Assembly (NCBI GenBank): GCA_023381035.1
Contig: JAMCTK010000028.1
Coordinates: 1-5,992, forward strand
Length of the DNA stretch: 5,992 nucleotides
Source of the DNA: Patescibacteria group bacterium
GTDB taxonomy: Bacteria > Patescibacteria > Microgenomatia > Levybacterales > UBA12049
Direction: 5' to 3'
The notes below the pieces were generated by a model. The model searched no databases and was not told the DNA's origin. It worked only from the letters and a program-made list of their open reading frames with translations. Below, piece by piece: positions 1 through 5,992 of the stretch. How positions within the stretch are numbered: position 1 is the first letter of the stretch; every line of letters begins with the position of its first letter. The position numbers and the translations under genes were made by a program.

Positions 1-714
1 TCTTTTATAAAAAATCCGCTGTGGATTCTAGTAACAGCAATTCCTTATTATCTAGGTCTTGGAAATTTTATTCTAACTCTTTTTTCTTTTAAATTATTTG
101 CTGCCGTTTTTTATCTTGCCACGGTTTGGCTTTTGTACAGAATGACAAAAAATGTTTTTTACACCTCTTTTTTTGCGTTAAATCCACTCGTTGTTTTGGA
201 AACATTAGTTAGCGGTCACAACGATATTGTAATGATGTTTTTTGCGCTTTTTTCCATATTTTTTCTTAAAGACAAAAAGATAGTTTTTGCTATTATTTTC
301 ATTTCCTTATCGATACTTATAAAATTTTCTACAATATTTCTTCTTCCCGTGGGTATTTATGTGTCGTTTCAATATATCGTAAATAAAGGTCTAAATTGGG
401 AGAAAATCTTATACGCGTCCTCTCTTTGTATGTTTTTTATTTTTCTGCTTTCACCAATAAGGGAAGAAATGTATCCTTGGTATGCAATTTGGTTTTTGAC
501 TTTCCTTCCTTTTGTACAAAATCGTTTAATAAAATACATCTTTCTTGCATTTTCCCTTGGCTTACTCTTTAGAGACATTCCTTTCATGCTTTTAGGAACT
601 TATTCCCAGCCAACGCCTGTTATTAGAACTACTTTTACCGTTATTCCAGTTGTTATTGTTTCTTTATATTTCTTCTTCAAAAAGATAACATTACAATATT
701 TGTCCAAAACTTGA
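1..714 (+). CDS. GT-C type polytopic glycosyltransferase, GT87/MptB-like (5' end missing)
   Basis: The frame is open from base 1 to a TGA at 712-714, giving 237 residues of C-terminal sequence; the true start lies upstream of the window. A TTG at 133 could be read as a start, but the hydrophobic protein continues unbroken before it, so it is internal. Nearly the whole product is membrane segments separated by short loops. Visible landmarks are NPLVVLE (residues 61-67) followed by SGHND (71-75), a lone Lys108 in a helix ending in LLP, and YPWYAIW (158-164). From family knowledge, an NPL...E...GHND block and a late PWY..W motif are typical of GT87/DUF2029 and MptB-like mannosyltransferases, which use polyprenyl-phosphate-mannose on the outer membrane face. 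The catalytic acidic residues of the first external loop would be upstream, so activity cannot be judged. Sugar specificity is inference. The next gene begins 13 bases after the stop. Confidence 0.72.
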   Translation, partial: SFIKNPLWILVTAIPYYLGLGNFILTLFSFKLFAAVFYLATVWLLYRMTKNVFYTSFFALNPLVVLETLVSGHNDIVMMFFALFSIFFLKDKKIVFAIIFISLSILIKFSTIFLLPVGIYVSFQYIVNKGLNWEKILYASSLCMFFIFLLSPIREEMYPWYAIWFLTFLPFVQNRLIKYIFLAFSLGLLFRDIPFMLLGTYSQPTPVIRTTFTVIPVVIVSLYFFFKKITLQYLSKT

Positions 715-727
715 TATATTAATATAT
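714..727. repeat. 14-base perfect AT palindrome between genes 1 and 2
   Basis: The sequence ATATATTAATATAT is its own reverse complement. It starts on the last base of the first gene's TGA and ends directly before the ATG at 728, so it fills the whole spacer. It contains only A and T, so chance is a serious explanation in AT-rich DNA. It could also be a -10-like region or a binding site for a regulator, but no matching -35 element is evident and any function is speculative. Confidence 0.3.
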
Positions 728-1777
728 ATGAAAGCTGCCATAGATGTTTCTCCTTTACAAACAGGGCACAAAGTAAGGGGTGCAGGATTTTATCTAGATA
801 ATCTAAAAAAAGCCTTAGAAAAATACTTCCCAGATAACGAGTACACTTTTTTTACAAGAGGGGAGAGTCTCCCAAAAAGTGTAGAGCTTGTTCATTTTCC
901 ATATTTTGAACCATTTTTTCTCGCTCTCCCAATCTATAAAAAATACAAGACAATTGTTACTGTTCATGATTTAACTCCCATTTTTTTTTCTAAAAATTTC
1001 CCAAGAGGAATAAAGGGTGAATTAAAGTGGCAAATGCAAAGATATGCTCTAAAAAAAGCTAATGCAATCATAACTGATTCTGAATCTTCAAAAAAAGATA
1101 TAACAAAATATGTAGGAGTTGGGGAAGGAAAAGTAAATGTAATTTATCTAGCGGCAGGAGAAGATTTCAAAAAACTTGGAGAAGGTAAGTGGAAAGAAGA
1201 GGTTCAGAAAAAATATAAACTGCCTGATAAGTTTATTCTTTATGTTGGAGATGTTACTTGGAACAAAAACTTGCCAAGATTCTTGGAAGCTGTTAAAAAG
1301 ACAGAACTACCACTGGTGATGGTAGGAAAGGCTTTGGTGTCGGAAGACTACGATAGAAATAATCCTTGGAACAATGACCTTGTAAGAGTTCAACAGGAGG
1401 CGGAAGCAAATCCTAAAGTCTTAAGAATTGGTTTTGTTCCTACAGAAGACTTAGTAGGAATTTATAATCTAGCAACTGTCTTTGTAATGCCCTCTCTTTA
1501 TGAGGGGTTTGGTCTACCAATTTTGGAGGCTATGGCGAGTGGTTGTCCGGTAATCACTACAAAAGAGGGAAGTCTTCCAGAAGTCGCCGGAGAAGCAGCT
1601 TTTTACGTAGAAGCAGAAGATGTCGATAATATTGCAGAAGGTATAGAGAAAGTATTTAATGACAATAATTTGCGAAAAGAGCTTTCTATTAAAGGGCTTG
1701 AGAGAGTGAAAAAATTCAGCTGGAAAAAAACAGCGGAAGAAACTTTGGAGGTATATAAGAAAGTTTTAAGCAAATGA
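728..1777 (+). CDS. GT4 family glycosyltransferase (mannosyltransferase-like)
   Basis: A 349-residue cytoplasmic retaining glycosyltransferase of the GT-B fold, a normal length for GT4. The N-terminal acceptor domain (about 1-165) opens with MKAAIDVSPL and a glycine-rich GAGFYLDNL (18-26), equivalent to the G.GRY..NL seen in mannosyltransferase-like members, and carries VHD at 79-81. The C-terminal donor domain (about 166-335) starts with ILYVGDVTWNKNL, where Lys180 sits at the usual phosphate-contacting position. It contains the E-x7-E signature at Glu259 and Glu267 within LYEGFGLPILEAMASG, then GSLPEVAGEA (281-290). These identify the family clearly; donor (GDP-mannose is common) and acceptor are not readable. 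ATG at 728 is chosen because the protein begins directly with the first beta strand; there is no Shine-Dalgarno site before it. The stop overlaps the flippase start by four bases, suggesting coupled translation and a shared role in making the exported glycan. Confidence 0.93.
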   Translation: MKAAIDVSPLQTGHKVRGAGFYLDNLKKALEKYFPDNEYTFFTRGESLPKSVELVHFPYFEPFFLALPIYKKYKTIVTVHDLTPIFFSKNFPRGIKGELKWQMQRYALKKANAIITDSESSKKDITKYVGVGEGKVNVIYLAAGEDFKKLGEGKWKEEVQKKYKLPDKFILYVGDVTWNKNLPRFLEAVKKTELPLVMVGKALVSEDYDRNNPWNNDLVRVQQEAEANPKVLRIGFVPTEDLVGIYNLATVFVMPSLYEGFGLPILEAMASGCPVITTKEGSLPEVAGEAAFYVEAEDVDNIAEGIEKVFNDNNLRKELSIKGLERVKKFSWKKTAEETLEVYKKVLSK

Positions 1778-3090
1778 AAAAAATTTTTGAAATTCTCTCA
1801 AGGCTCTTAAAGCATGAACTTATAAGCGGAAGTTTTTACGTTTTTGTAGGCGGCACTATAGCAAACTTTCTCGCCTTTATATATAACCTCTACTTGGCAA
1901 AAACTCTTGTACCTTCAGACTACGGAATATACGGAAGCCTCCTTTCTTTAATTACCTTGGTTGGTGTTCCGGTTCAATCTTTAGGACCGGTTGTAGTTAA
2001 ATTTGCCGCAGACTATTTTGCCAAAGGGGAGACTAACAAGACAGCCAGGCTATACCTTAGAATGAGCCAATTTATTTTTTTGATTACCGCTTTAATGGTT
2101 ATCTTGTTTGTAGTTCTTTCGGGATTTATAAGAGATTTCCTGCATATAGACAACACTATTTACGTTATTTTTGCCGCAATAACAATTTCTTTCTTTTATC
2201 TTAATCTTGTTAACTCTTCCTTTATACAAAGCGTTCTTAAATTCAAAACGCTTTCTTTTATAAGTGTTATAGCTTCATTAGCAAAATTACTCATTGGTAT
2301 TGCCCTAATATCTGCAGGATTTAAGATTATGGGTGCAGTAGGAGGAGTTTTTGCTATGGCATTCACCTCATTTGTTTTAAGTTTTATTCCTTTAAGATTC
2401 ATTTTCAAAAGCATGGTACAAAATACGTCCCAAATTCCGGTCAAAGAGATATTCTATTACGCGTTGCCAACAGCTTTTGCAATATTCTTTCTTACATCAT
2501 TTACCTCAACCGATGTAATTTTGGTAAAACATTTTTTCAATCCTCACCAAGCCGGATTTTACGCAGGACTTTCTCTAGTAGGTAAAGTAATCTTTTATTT
2601 TACAAACCCGATACCAATGGTTATGTTTCCCTTAATCATTAAAAGAAATAGTTCTGGAAAAAGTTTTAACAGCTTATTTTATTTGGCTCTAATACTAGTT
2701 TTTCTTCCTTCAATTGCAATAACGGCCTTTTATTTCATTTACCCTTCTTTTGTAATCAGACTCTTTCTCTCCGGAAAAGATTACTTAAGTATAGCTCCAT
2801 ACTTGGGATATTTTGGAATTTATCTTACTGTTTTTAGCGTAGTTAATGTTTGCATCAGCTTCTTCCTTTCCTTAAATAAAATGAGAATTGTTCCTATGGT
2901 GGTTATAGCCGCTATCCTTCAGGCTATTCTCATAGTATTTTTCCATAATAACTTTTATGAAGTTATAGGTGTGTCTATTGTTGTCAGCTTATTACTTCTA
3001 ATTTCTCTTCTTTCATATTATATTTCTCAATTTGGAAGATTTAGAAAAATTCAAGGTTCTCCTTATGTAGAAACAGTTCCCTCTATTTAA
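1774..3090 (+). CDS. Wzx-like oligosaccharide flippase (polysaccharide biosynthesis/MOP family)
   Basis: A 438-residue integral membrane protein with about 12 predicted helices, near residues 20-42, 51-73, 96-118, 127-152, 158-180, 184-206, 226-248, 259-282, 301-326, 340-366, 371-391 and 395-418. Length and topology match Wzx/RfbX-type flippases of the MOP superfamily, which move undecaprenyl-diphosphate-linked oligosaccharides across the cytoplasmic membrane. Typical features are the N-terminal GTIANFLAFIYNLYLAKTL followed by DYGIYGSL (49-56), and in the second half DVILVKHFFNPHQAGFYA (247-264) leading to a PMVMFPLI helix. Substrate cannot be deduced, as these proteins diverge quickly. ATG at 1774 overlaps the preceding TGA as ATGA. 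A GGAGG at 1747-1751 is 22 bases upstream, too far for normal initiation, so re-initiation by terminating ribosomes is likely. The last ~20 residues form a polar cytoplasmic tail. A distant lipid II flippase-like role is possible but less likely in this setting. Confidence 0.9.
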   Translation: MKKIFEILSRLLKHELISGSFYVFVGGTIANFLAFIYNLYLAKTLVPSDYGIYGSLLSLITLVGVPVQSLGPVVVKFAADYFAKGETNKTARLYLRMSQFIFLITALMVILFVVLSGFIRDFLHIDNTIYVIFAAITISFFYLNLVNSSFIQSVLKFKTLSFISVIASLAKLLIGIALISAGFKIMGAVGGVFAMAFTSFVLSFIPLRFIFKSMVQNTSQIPVKEIFYYALPTAFAIFFLTSFTSTDVILVKHFFNPHQAGFYAGLSLVGKVIFYFTNPIPMVMFPLIIKRNSSGKSFNSLFYLALILVFLPSIAITAFYFIYPSFVIRLFLSGKDYLSIAPYLGYFGIYLTVFSVVNVCISFFLSLNKMRIVPMVVIAAILQAILIVFFHNNFYEVIGVSIVVSLLLLISLLSYYISQFGRFRKIQGSPYVETVPSI

Positions 3091-3130
3091 ATATGGCAAA
3101 GACTCCGGGAATTTGGTAATATTCAATTAG
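3091..3130. other. 40-base spacer, the longest gap in the cluster
   Basis: This is the only non-coding stretch of any size. It holds no convincing promoter, terminator stem with T-run, or Shine-Dalgarno sequence. An ATG at 3093 opens an 8-codon frame ending in TAA at 3117-3119 with no visible translation signal. An in-frame TAG at 3128-3130 lies directly before the cupin ATG and therefore fixes the upstream limit of that gene. Confidence 0.5.
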
Positions 3131-3694
3131 ATGCTCAATTTAATTACCCTTGAAAATAAAGACAATCAGGAACTTGTTAAAGACGTAGTGATGCATCCTT
3201 ATAAAATCAATGCAGACGCCTCTGGTATTTTGGTAGAAACTCTAAAAAACAATTGGGAAGATATCTATGGTGAAGGAAGAGAATTTTTTCAGCAATACTA
3301 TTCAGAAACTCCTCCGGGGCTAGCACGAGACGAAGATGTTTGGCATTATCATCCAACAACACAGGATGATAGATTCTCGGTCGTTAAAGGAGAGATAGTT
3401 GTTGCAATTGCAGATAATAGAGAAGACTCTAATACAAAAGGTCTTTTAAACTTGTTTTATATTAATGCAAGAAAAGACCCATATTTAGTTTTAATTCCAA
3501 GAAAAACTCTGCATGGATTTATGGTAGTTTCTAAAGAGCCAGCAATTCTTATAAATTTTCCGACAGGACTCTACAATCCTACAGAAGAGGGAAGAATACC
3601 TTATACTGAAGCAAACGTAAAGTTAAAAGATGATACTCCTTTTTCTTGGGATTTGGTTAGAAAAGAATTTCCCGGTCTGCCAGAGGTTAAATGA
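3131..3694 (+). CDS. RmlC-like sugar 3,5-epimerase family cupin (divergent)
   Basis: A 187-residue soluble protein, the usual size for RmlC (dTDP-4-dehydrorhamnose 3,5-epimerase). Cupin landmarks in order: DASGILVE (29-36), where RmlC has D.RG.F.E; VWHYHP (70-75) with His72 and His74 near the catalytic histidine; a beta-strand block with Gly87; IADNREDSNTKG (93-104), matching the VDLR..S.T.G block; LIPRKTLHGF (121-130), matching the IP..HGF strand; and YNPTEEGRI (148-156), matching Y.PE.E.GI. Family membership is therefore good, but two positions differ from true RmlC: the dTDP-binding Arg appears as Ser31, and the catalytic Tyr of the LYK motif aligns by eye with Asn142. It may be an epimerase or isomerase on another nucleotide sugar, or a non-catalytic relative. 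ATG at 3131 is the earliest possible start (TAG just before); an ATG at 3191 is a weaker alternative. The stop overlaps the GT2 start, tying it to lipid-phosphate-sugar synthesis. Confidence 0.78.
   Translation: MLNLITLENKDNQELVKDVVMHPYKINADASGILVETLKNNWEDIYGEGREFFQQYYSETPPGLARDEDVWHYHPTTQDDRFSVVKGEIVVAIADNREDSNTKGLLNLFYINARKDPYLVLIPRKTLHGFMVVSKEPAILINFPTGLYNPTEEGRIPYTEANVKLKDDTPFSWDLVRKEFPGLPEVK
3683..3686 (+). promoter_or_regulatory. Possible Shine-Dalgarno site (GAGG) for the GT2 gene
   Basis: GAGG lies four bases before the ATG at 3691, inside the 3' end of the cupin gene. It is the only start in this window with a purine-rich core at near-usable distance; the spacing is slightly short, and translational coupling through the ATGA overlap may matter more. 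Confidence 0.3.
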
Positions 3695-4440
3695 AAGACG
3701 CTAAGCTTTTATCTCTTGTTGTCCCTGCCTACAAACAAGAAAAAACAATACTAGAAGATGTTAAAAACCTTGATAAGGTTTTAGCGTCTCTTCCTTATAG
3801 ATATGAAATTATTGTCGTAGTTGACGGATTTCTTGATAAAACCTACGAAATCCTCGAGGAAAATAAATCAAAATTTAAGAACCTAAAAGTATTCGGATAC
3901 GAAAGGAATTGGGGAAAAGGATATGCAGTGAAATTCGGAGTACTAAAGGCAAAAGGTGACATAATAGGTTTTATAGATGCAGGAATGGATCTTGACCCTT
4001 CTGAAATATCTGTAGCGTTAGATTTAATGGAATGGAACAAAGCAGATATCATAGTTGGAAGTAAGCTTCACCCCGAATCAAAAGTAAACTATCCGATTTG
4101 GAGAAAAATTCTTTCATGGGGATACAGAACTCTTACTCACATACTCTTCGGATTTAATGTAAAAGATACTCAAGTCGGCATGAAGTTTTTCAGGAAAAAA
4201 GTTGCTTACGATGTTTTTTCCAAGCTTGCAATAAAGCGCTACGCTTTTGATATTGAGGTATTAACAGTTGCACATAAGTTGGGATATAAAAAGATATATG
4301 AGTCTCCAGTTAAGCTTAACTTTCAAAGAGCTGCAGGAATTACAAGCACAGGATTTTGGAAAGTTATCTACTGGATGCTTTGGGATACAGCTGCGGTTTT
4401 TTACAGATTGCACATTCTCCATTACTACGACAAAAAATGA
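3691..4440 (+). CDS. GT2 family glycosyltransferase, polyprenyl/dolichyl-phosphate mannosyltransferase (DPM1)-like
   Basis: A 249-residue GT-A fold enzyme, the length of single-domain DPM1-type transferases. These move mannose or a related sugar from a nucleotide donor to polyprenyl phosphate at the inner membrane face. The sequence begins LLSLVVPAYKQEKTI (6-20), the classic GT2 first strand and helix; EIIVVVDGFLDKT (39-51) corresponds to the VDDGS.D.T block with Asp45; NWGKGYAVKFGVLKAKGD (73-90) matches the N.GKG.A...G...A.GD segment. The metal-site motif reads FIDAGMD (94-100) rather than DAD. Later DTQVGMKFF (159-167) and KRYAFDIEVLTVAHKLGY (182-199) are typical of the DPM1 branch. No C-terminal membrane anchor pair (GtrB type) is present, although 221-246 is fairly hydrophobic. 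ATG at 3691 overlaps the cupin TGA; the own stop overlaps the next start as ATGA. The product could supply the two GT-C enzymes at the window ends. The transferred sugar is not certain. Confidence 0.88.
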   Translation: MKDAKLLSLVVPAYKQEKTILEDVKNLDKVLASLPYRYEIIVVVDGFLDKTYEILEENKSKFKNLKVFGYERNWGKGYAVKFGVLKAKGDIIGFIDAGMDLDPSEISVALDLMEWNKADIIVGSKLHPESKVNYPIWRKILSWGYRTLTHILFGFNVKDTQVGMKFFRKKVAYDVFSKLAIKRYAFDIEVLTVAHKLGYKKIYESPVKLNFQRAAGITSTGFWKVIYWMLWDTAAVFYRLHILHYYDKK

Positions 4441-5540
4441 ACATATTAATACTTAATTGGCGCGATCCTAAAAATCCCAAGAGTGGGGGAGCAGAGATTG
4501 TAACAATGGAGCATGCAAAGACATGGGTTAAAAAGGGACATAGCGTGACTTGGTTTTCCTCAGAATTTGAAAGTTCAAAAAAAGAAGAAAAAATTGAAGA
4601 TGTTAATATTGTGCGACGTGGTAACTTTCTTACCGTGATCTTCTATGCTTTTATTTATTATTTATTCACAAAAAATAAATTTGATCTAGTTATAGATGAA
4701 ATCCACGGTTTACCATTTTTCACACCAATTTATGTGAAAAAACCTAAAATTGCTTTTATACATGAGGTAGCGGAGGAAATATGGGACTATATGTTTCCGT
4801 TTCCAATTAATAGAATTGGAAGAGCCTTGGAGCCTTTGTATTTCAAGCTCTACAAAAATACTAAGTTTTGGACCGATGCAGAATCAACTATAGATGATTT
4901 GGAAAAATACGGAATAAAAAGAAAAAACTGTATTGCCATAAATTGTCCCGTTGAAAATAAACCTCTTAAAACTATTCCAAGGAAGGAATCTACTCCGACT
5001 TTTATATTTGTTTCCCGAGTAGTTAAGATGAAAGGCATAGAAGAAGTAATAAGAGCATTCTTCTACATTTTAAGAGAACTCAAGGACTCAAAGCTATGGA
5101 TCGTAGGAGACGGTGAAGAATCTTATGTAAACGAATTAAAAGATACAATGAAAGCATATTCAATAAGTCCAAAAGTTAAATTTTTCGGACAAGTGAGCAA
5201 CGATAAAAAACTGGAGCTCATGAAAAAAGCTCATATCCTTCTTCATGCTTCCGTAAAAGAAGGATGGGGACTGGTGATAATAGAGGCTGCCAGTATGGCT
5301 ACTCCATCTGTTGTCTATAATGTTTCGGGACTTAAGGATTCGGTAAAAAATGGGAAAACTGGAATAGTGCTTGAGGAAAATTCTGCAAAAGAAATGGCAA
5401 AACAGGCAGTAGCATTAATAAAAAATAAAAATAAATACTTGGAGTTTCAAAAGAATGGATTAAAATGGGCAGAAAGTTTAACTTGGGTAAAAGCAACTAA
5501 ACAAAGTTTAGATCTGTTAAATGAAATCGTCAAAAACTAA
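4437..5540 (+). CDS. GT4 family glycosyltransferase (second)
   Basis: A 367-residue GT-B fold glycosyltransferase. The frame is open back to an ATG at 4356, but ATG 4437 is preferred: from there the protein starts with the first Rossmann strand MNILILNW and the family block PKSGGAE (14-20), and it forms a 4-base ATGA overlap with the GT2 stop. The 27 residues upstream look like the shadow of the GT2 gene. N-terminal domain about 1-180, with SGGAE (16-20) as the donor/acceptor glycine loop and IHE at 108-110. Donor domain about 187-345: FIFVSRVVKMKG (189-200) with Arg194 and Lys199 at the usual phosphate-binding positions, VGDGEE (223-228), and the E-x7-E motif at Glu275 and Glu283 inside KEGWGLVIIEAASM, then GKTGIVLEE (306-314). 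All key residues are present, so an active enzyme is expected. It is only distantly similar to the GT4 at 728-1777, so the two probably form different linkages. No Shine-Dalgarno site is seen. Confidence 0.92.
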   Translation: MNILILNWRDPKNPKSGGAEIVTMEHAKTWVKKGHSVTWFSSEFESSKKEEKIEDVNIVRRGNFLTVIFYAFIYYLFTKNKFDLVIDEIHGLPFFTPIYVKKPKIAFIHEVAEEIWDYMFPFPINRIGRALEPLYFKLYKNTKFWTDAESTIDDLEKYGIKRKNCIAINCPVENKPLKTIPRKESTPTFIFVSRVVKMKGIEEVIRAFFYILRELKDSKLWIVGDGEESYVNELKDTMKAYSISPKVKFFGQVSNDKKLELMKKAHILLHASVKEGWGLVIIEAASMATPSVVYNVSGLKDSVKNGKTGIVLEENSAKEMAKQAVALIKNKNKYLEFQKNGLKWAESLTWVKATKQSLDLLNEIVKN

Positions 5541-5992
5541 AACATTGTTATCAAGTAAAGATACCTTATTTAAATTGAGGTACGTGATTTTGGGATTTAT
5601 TTTACTTCTCGGATTGTATTTGAGACACAATAATTTATATACTTGGCCAAGACTAGGAGCTACTTTTGACGAATATGCCTGGACATGGCAGGGGATTAGT
5701 TTAATTCAAAATCACGTGCCTATTTCCTGGTCTCCCCTATCTCCTTATAGGGAAAGAAAGTTCACGATATATCAGAAAACTAATTTTTTTATAGTCAAAC
5801 CTTATCTTGAACATCCTCCCCTTTTTGGTCTTGTAGCCGGTTCCTATGCAATGCTTAATGGAGCTAAGGGAATGTTCGATGTCAATTTAAATCAGATAAG
5901 AGGATTAGCATTGCTTTTAGGAGTTCTAGGTATTTTTATACTTTATGTATTCGCAGCAGAAGTCTACGGATGGGAAACAAATATAAAAGTCG
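5521..5992 (+). CDS. GT-C membrane glycosyltransferase, GT39/GT83 (PMT/ArnT)-like (3' end missing)
   Basis: An ATG at 5521 opens a frame that stays open to the window end (157 complete codons), overlapping the previous gene by 20 bases in another frame. A TAA at 5518-5520 sits immediately upstream, so no earlier start is possible. The product has a basic N-terminus (about 1-20), a first membrane helix (about 21-36), then an external loop with ATFDEYAW (47-54) and YLEHPPLFGL (95-104), and a further helix near 129-147. In PMT (GT39) and ArnT-like (GT83) enzymes the first external loop carries an acidic DE pair for catalysis and metal or lipid-phosphate-sugar binding, and a later HPPL motif; both match here (Asp50-Glu51, His98-Pro99-Pro100). 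The predicted role is transfer of a sugar from polyprenyl phosphate to a glycan, lipid or protein on the outer face. Acceptor and sugar are unknown, and the C-terminal two-thirds or so is outside the window. No Shine-Dalgarno site is visible. Confidence 0.8.
   Translation, partial: MKSSKTKTLLSSKDTLFKLRYVILGFILLLGLYLRHNNLYTWPRLGATFDEYAWTWQGISLIQNHVPISWSPLSPYRERKFTIYQKTNFFIVKPYLEHPPLFGLVAGSYAMLNGAKGMFDVNLNQIRGLALLLGVLGIFILYVFAAEVYGWETNIKV

Noticed and set aside
133..714. Start of the first gene at TTG 133.
   Set aside because: The reading frame and hydrophobic helices continue upstream to base 1, so the gene is truncated by the window rather than starting here.
981..989. Run of nine T bases in the first GT4 gene as a possible frameshift or programmed slippage site.
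   Set aside because: The reading frame is intact on both sides and the protein matches GT4 throughout, so there is no sign of an indel or recoding.
2196..2444. Antisense reading frames on the - strand, including those at 369-587, 2196-2444, 3843-4052 and 4850-5038.
   Set aside because: All lie inside well-supported + strand genes, have no recognisable protein features and look like shadows of the coding sequence.
3093..3119. Eight-codon frame between the flippase and cupin genes, considered as a leader peptide.
   Set aside because: It has no translation signal, no attenuator-like hairpin and no run of regulatory codons; a chance frame of this length is expected.
3090..3123. Imperfect inverted repeat (AATAT...ATATT) around the spacer, considered as a terminator.
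   Set aside because: Only five outer A-T pairs are continuous, the rest has mismatches, and no T-run follows; it would not form a stable terminator.
4356..4436. N-terminal extension of the second GT4 gene from the ATG at 4356.
   Set aside because: It lies wholly inside the GT2 gene in another frame, is unlike GT4 N-termini, and the ATG at 4437 begins exactly at the first Rossmann strand with the same ATGA overlap used elsewhere in the operon.
728..5540. The two GT4 genes as a recent tandem duplication.
   Set aside because: They share only family motifs such as E-x7-E; their N-terminal domains and most of the sequence differ, so they are old paralogues with probably different linkages.

Overview
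The window is AT-rich and holds seven genes, all on the + strand and packed almost without gaps; the first and last are cut by the window edges. Genes use ATG starts and TAA or TGA stops, so TGA is a real stop here and the genetic code looks standard. That argues against the TGA-recoding lineages Gracilibacteria and SR1. Small AT-rich genes, ATGA stop/start overlaps, mostly absent Shine-Dalgarno sites and the style of the glycosyltransferases suggest an uncultivated bacterium of the Patescibacteria/CPR type, perhaps Microgenomates. This is an inference from general resemblance; there is no rRNA or other marker gene in the window.

Layout: (1) 1-714, C-terminal part of a polytopic GT-C type (GT87/MptB-like) mannosyltransferase-like protein; (2) 728-1777, GT4 glycosyltransferase; (3) 1774-3090, Wzx-type flippase; (4) 3131-3694, RmlC-like sugar 3,5-epimerase family cupin with altered active-site positions; (5) 3691-4440, GT2 of the polyprenyl/dolichyl-phosphate mannosyltransferase type; (6) 4437-5540, a second GT4; (7) 5521-5992, N-terminal part of a second GT-C membrane protein of the GT39/GT83 (PMT/ArnT-like) type. 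The last gene runs off the window. Three junctions (2/3, 4/5, 5/6) are 4-base ATGA overlaps, and 6/7 overlap by 20 bases. The only spacers are 13 bases (1/2) and 40 bases (3/4).

Together this reads as a cell-surface glycan operon. The two GT4 enzymes would build a lipid-linked oligosaccharide on the cytoplasmic face, and the Wzx protein would flip it. The GT2 would make a polyprenyl-phosphate sugar that the two GT-C enzymes could use on the outer face. The cupin could modify a nucleotide sugar, or could have a different role. No initiating phosphoglycosyl transferase, Wzy polymerase, ligase or complete nucleotide-sugar pathway is visible. I see no tRNA, rRNA, CRISPR array, insertion sequence or convincing terminator. 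No clearly new system is evident. The points most worth a second look are the divergent RmlC-like protein, the non-canonical DxD position of the GT2, and the GT2 lying between two predicted lipid-phosphate-sugar-dependent GT-C enzymes.
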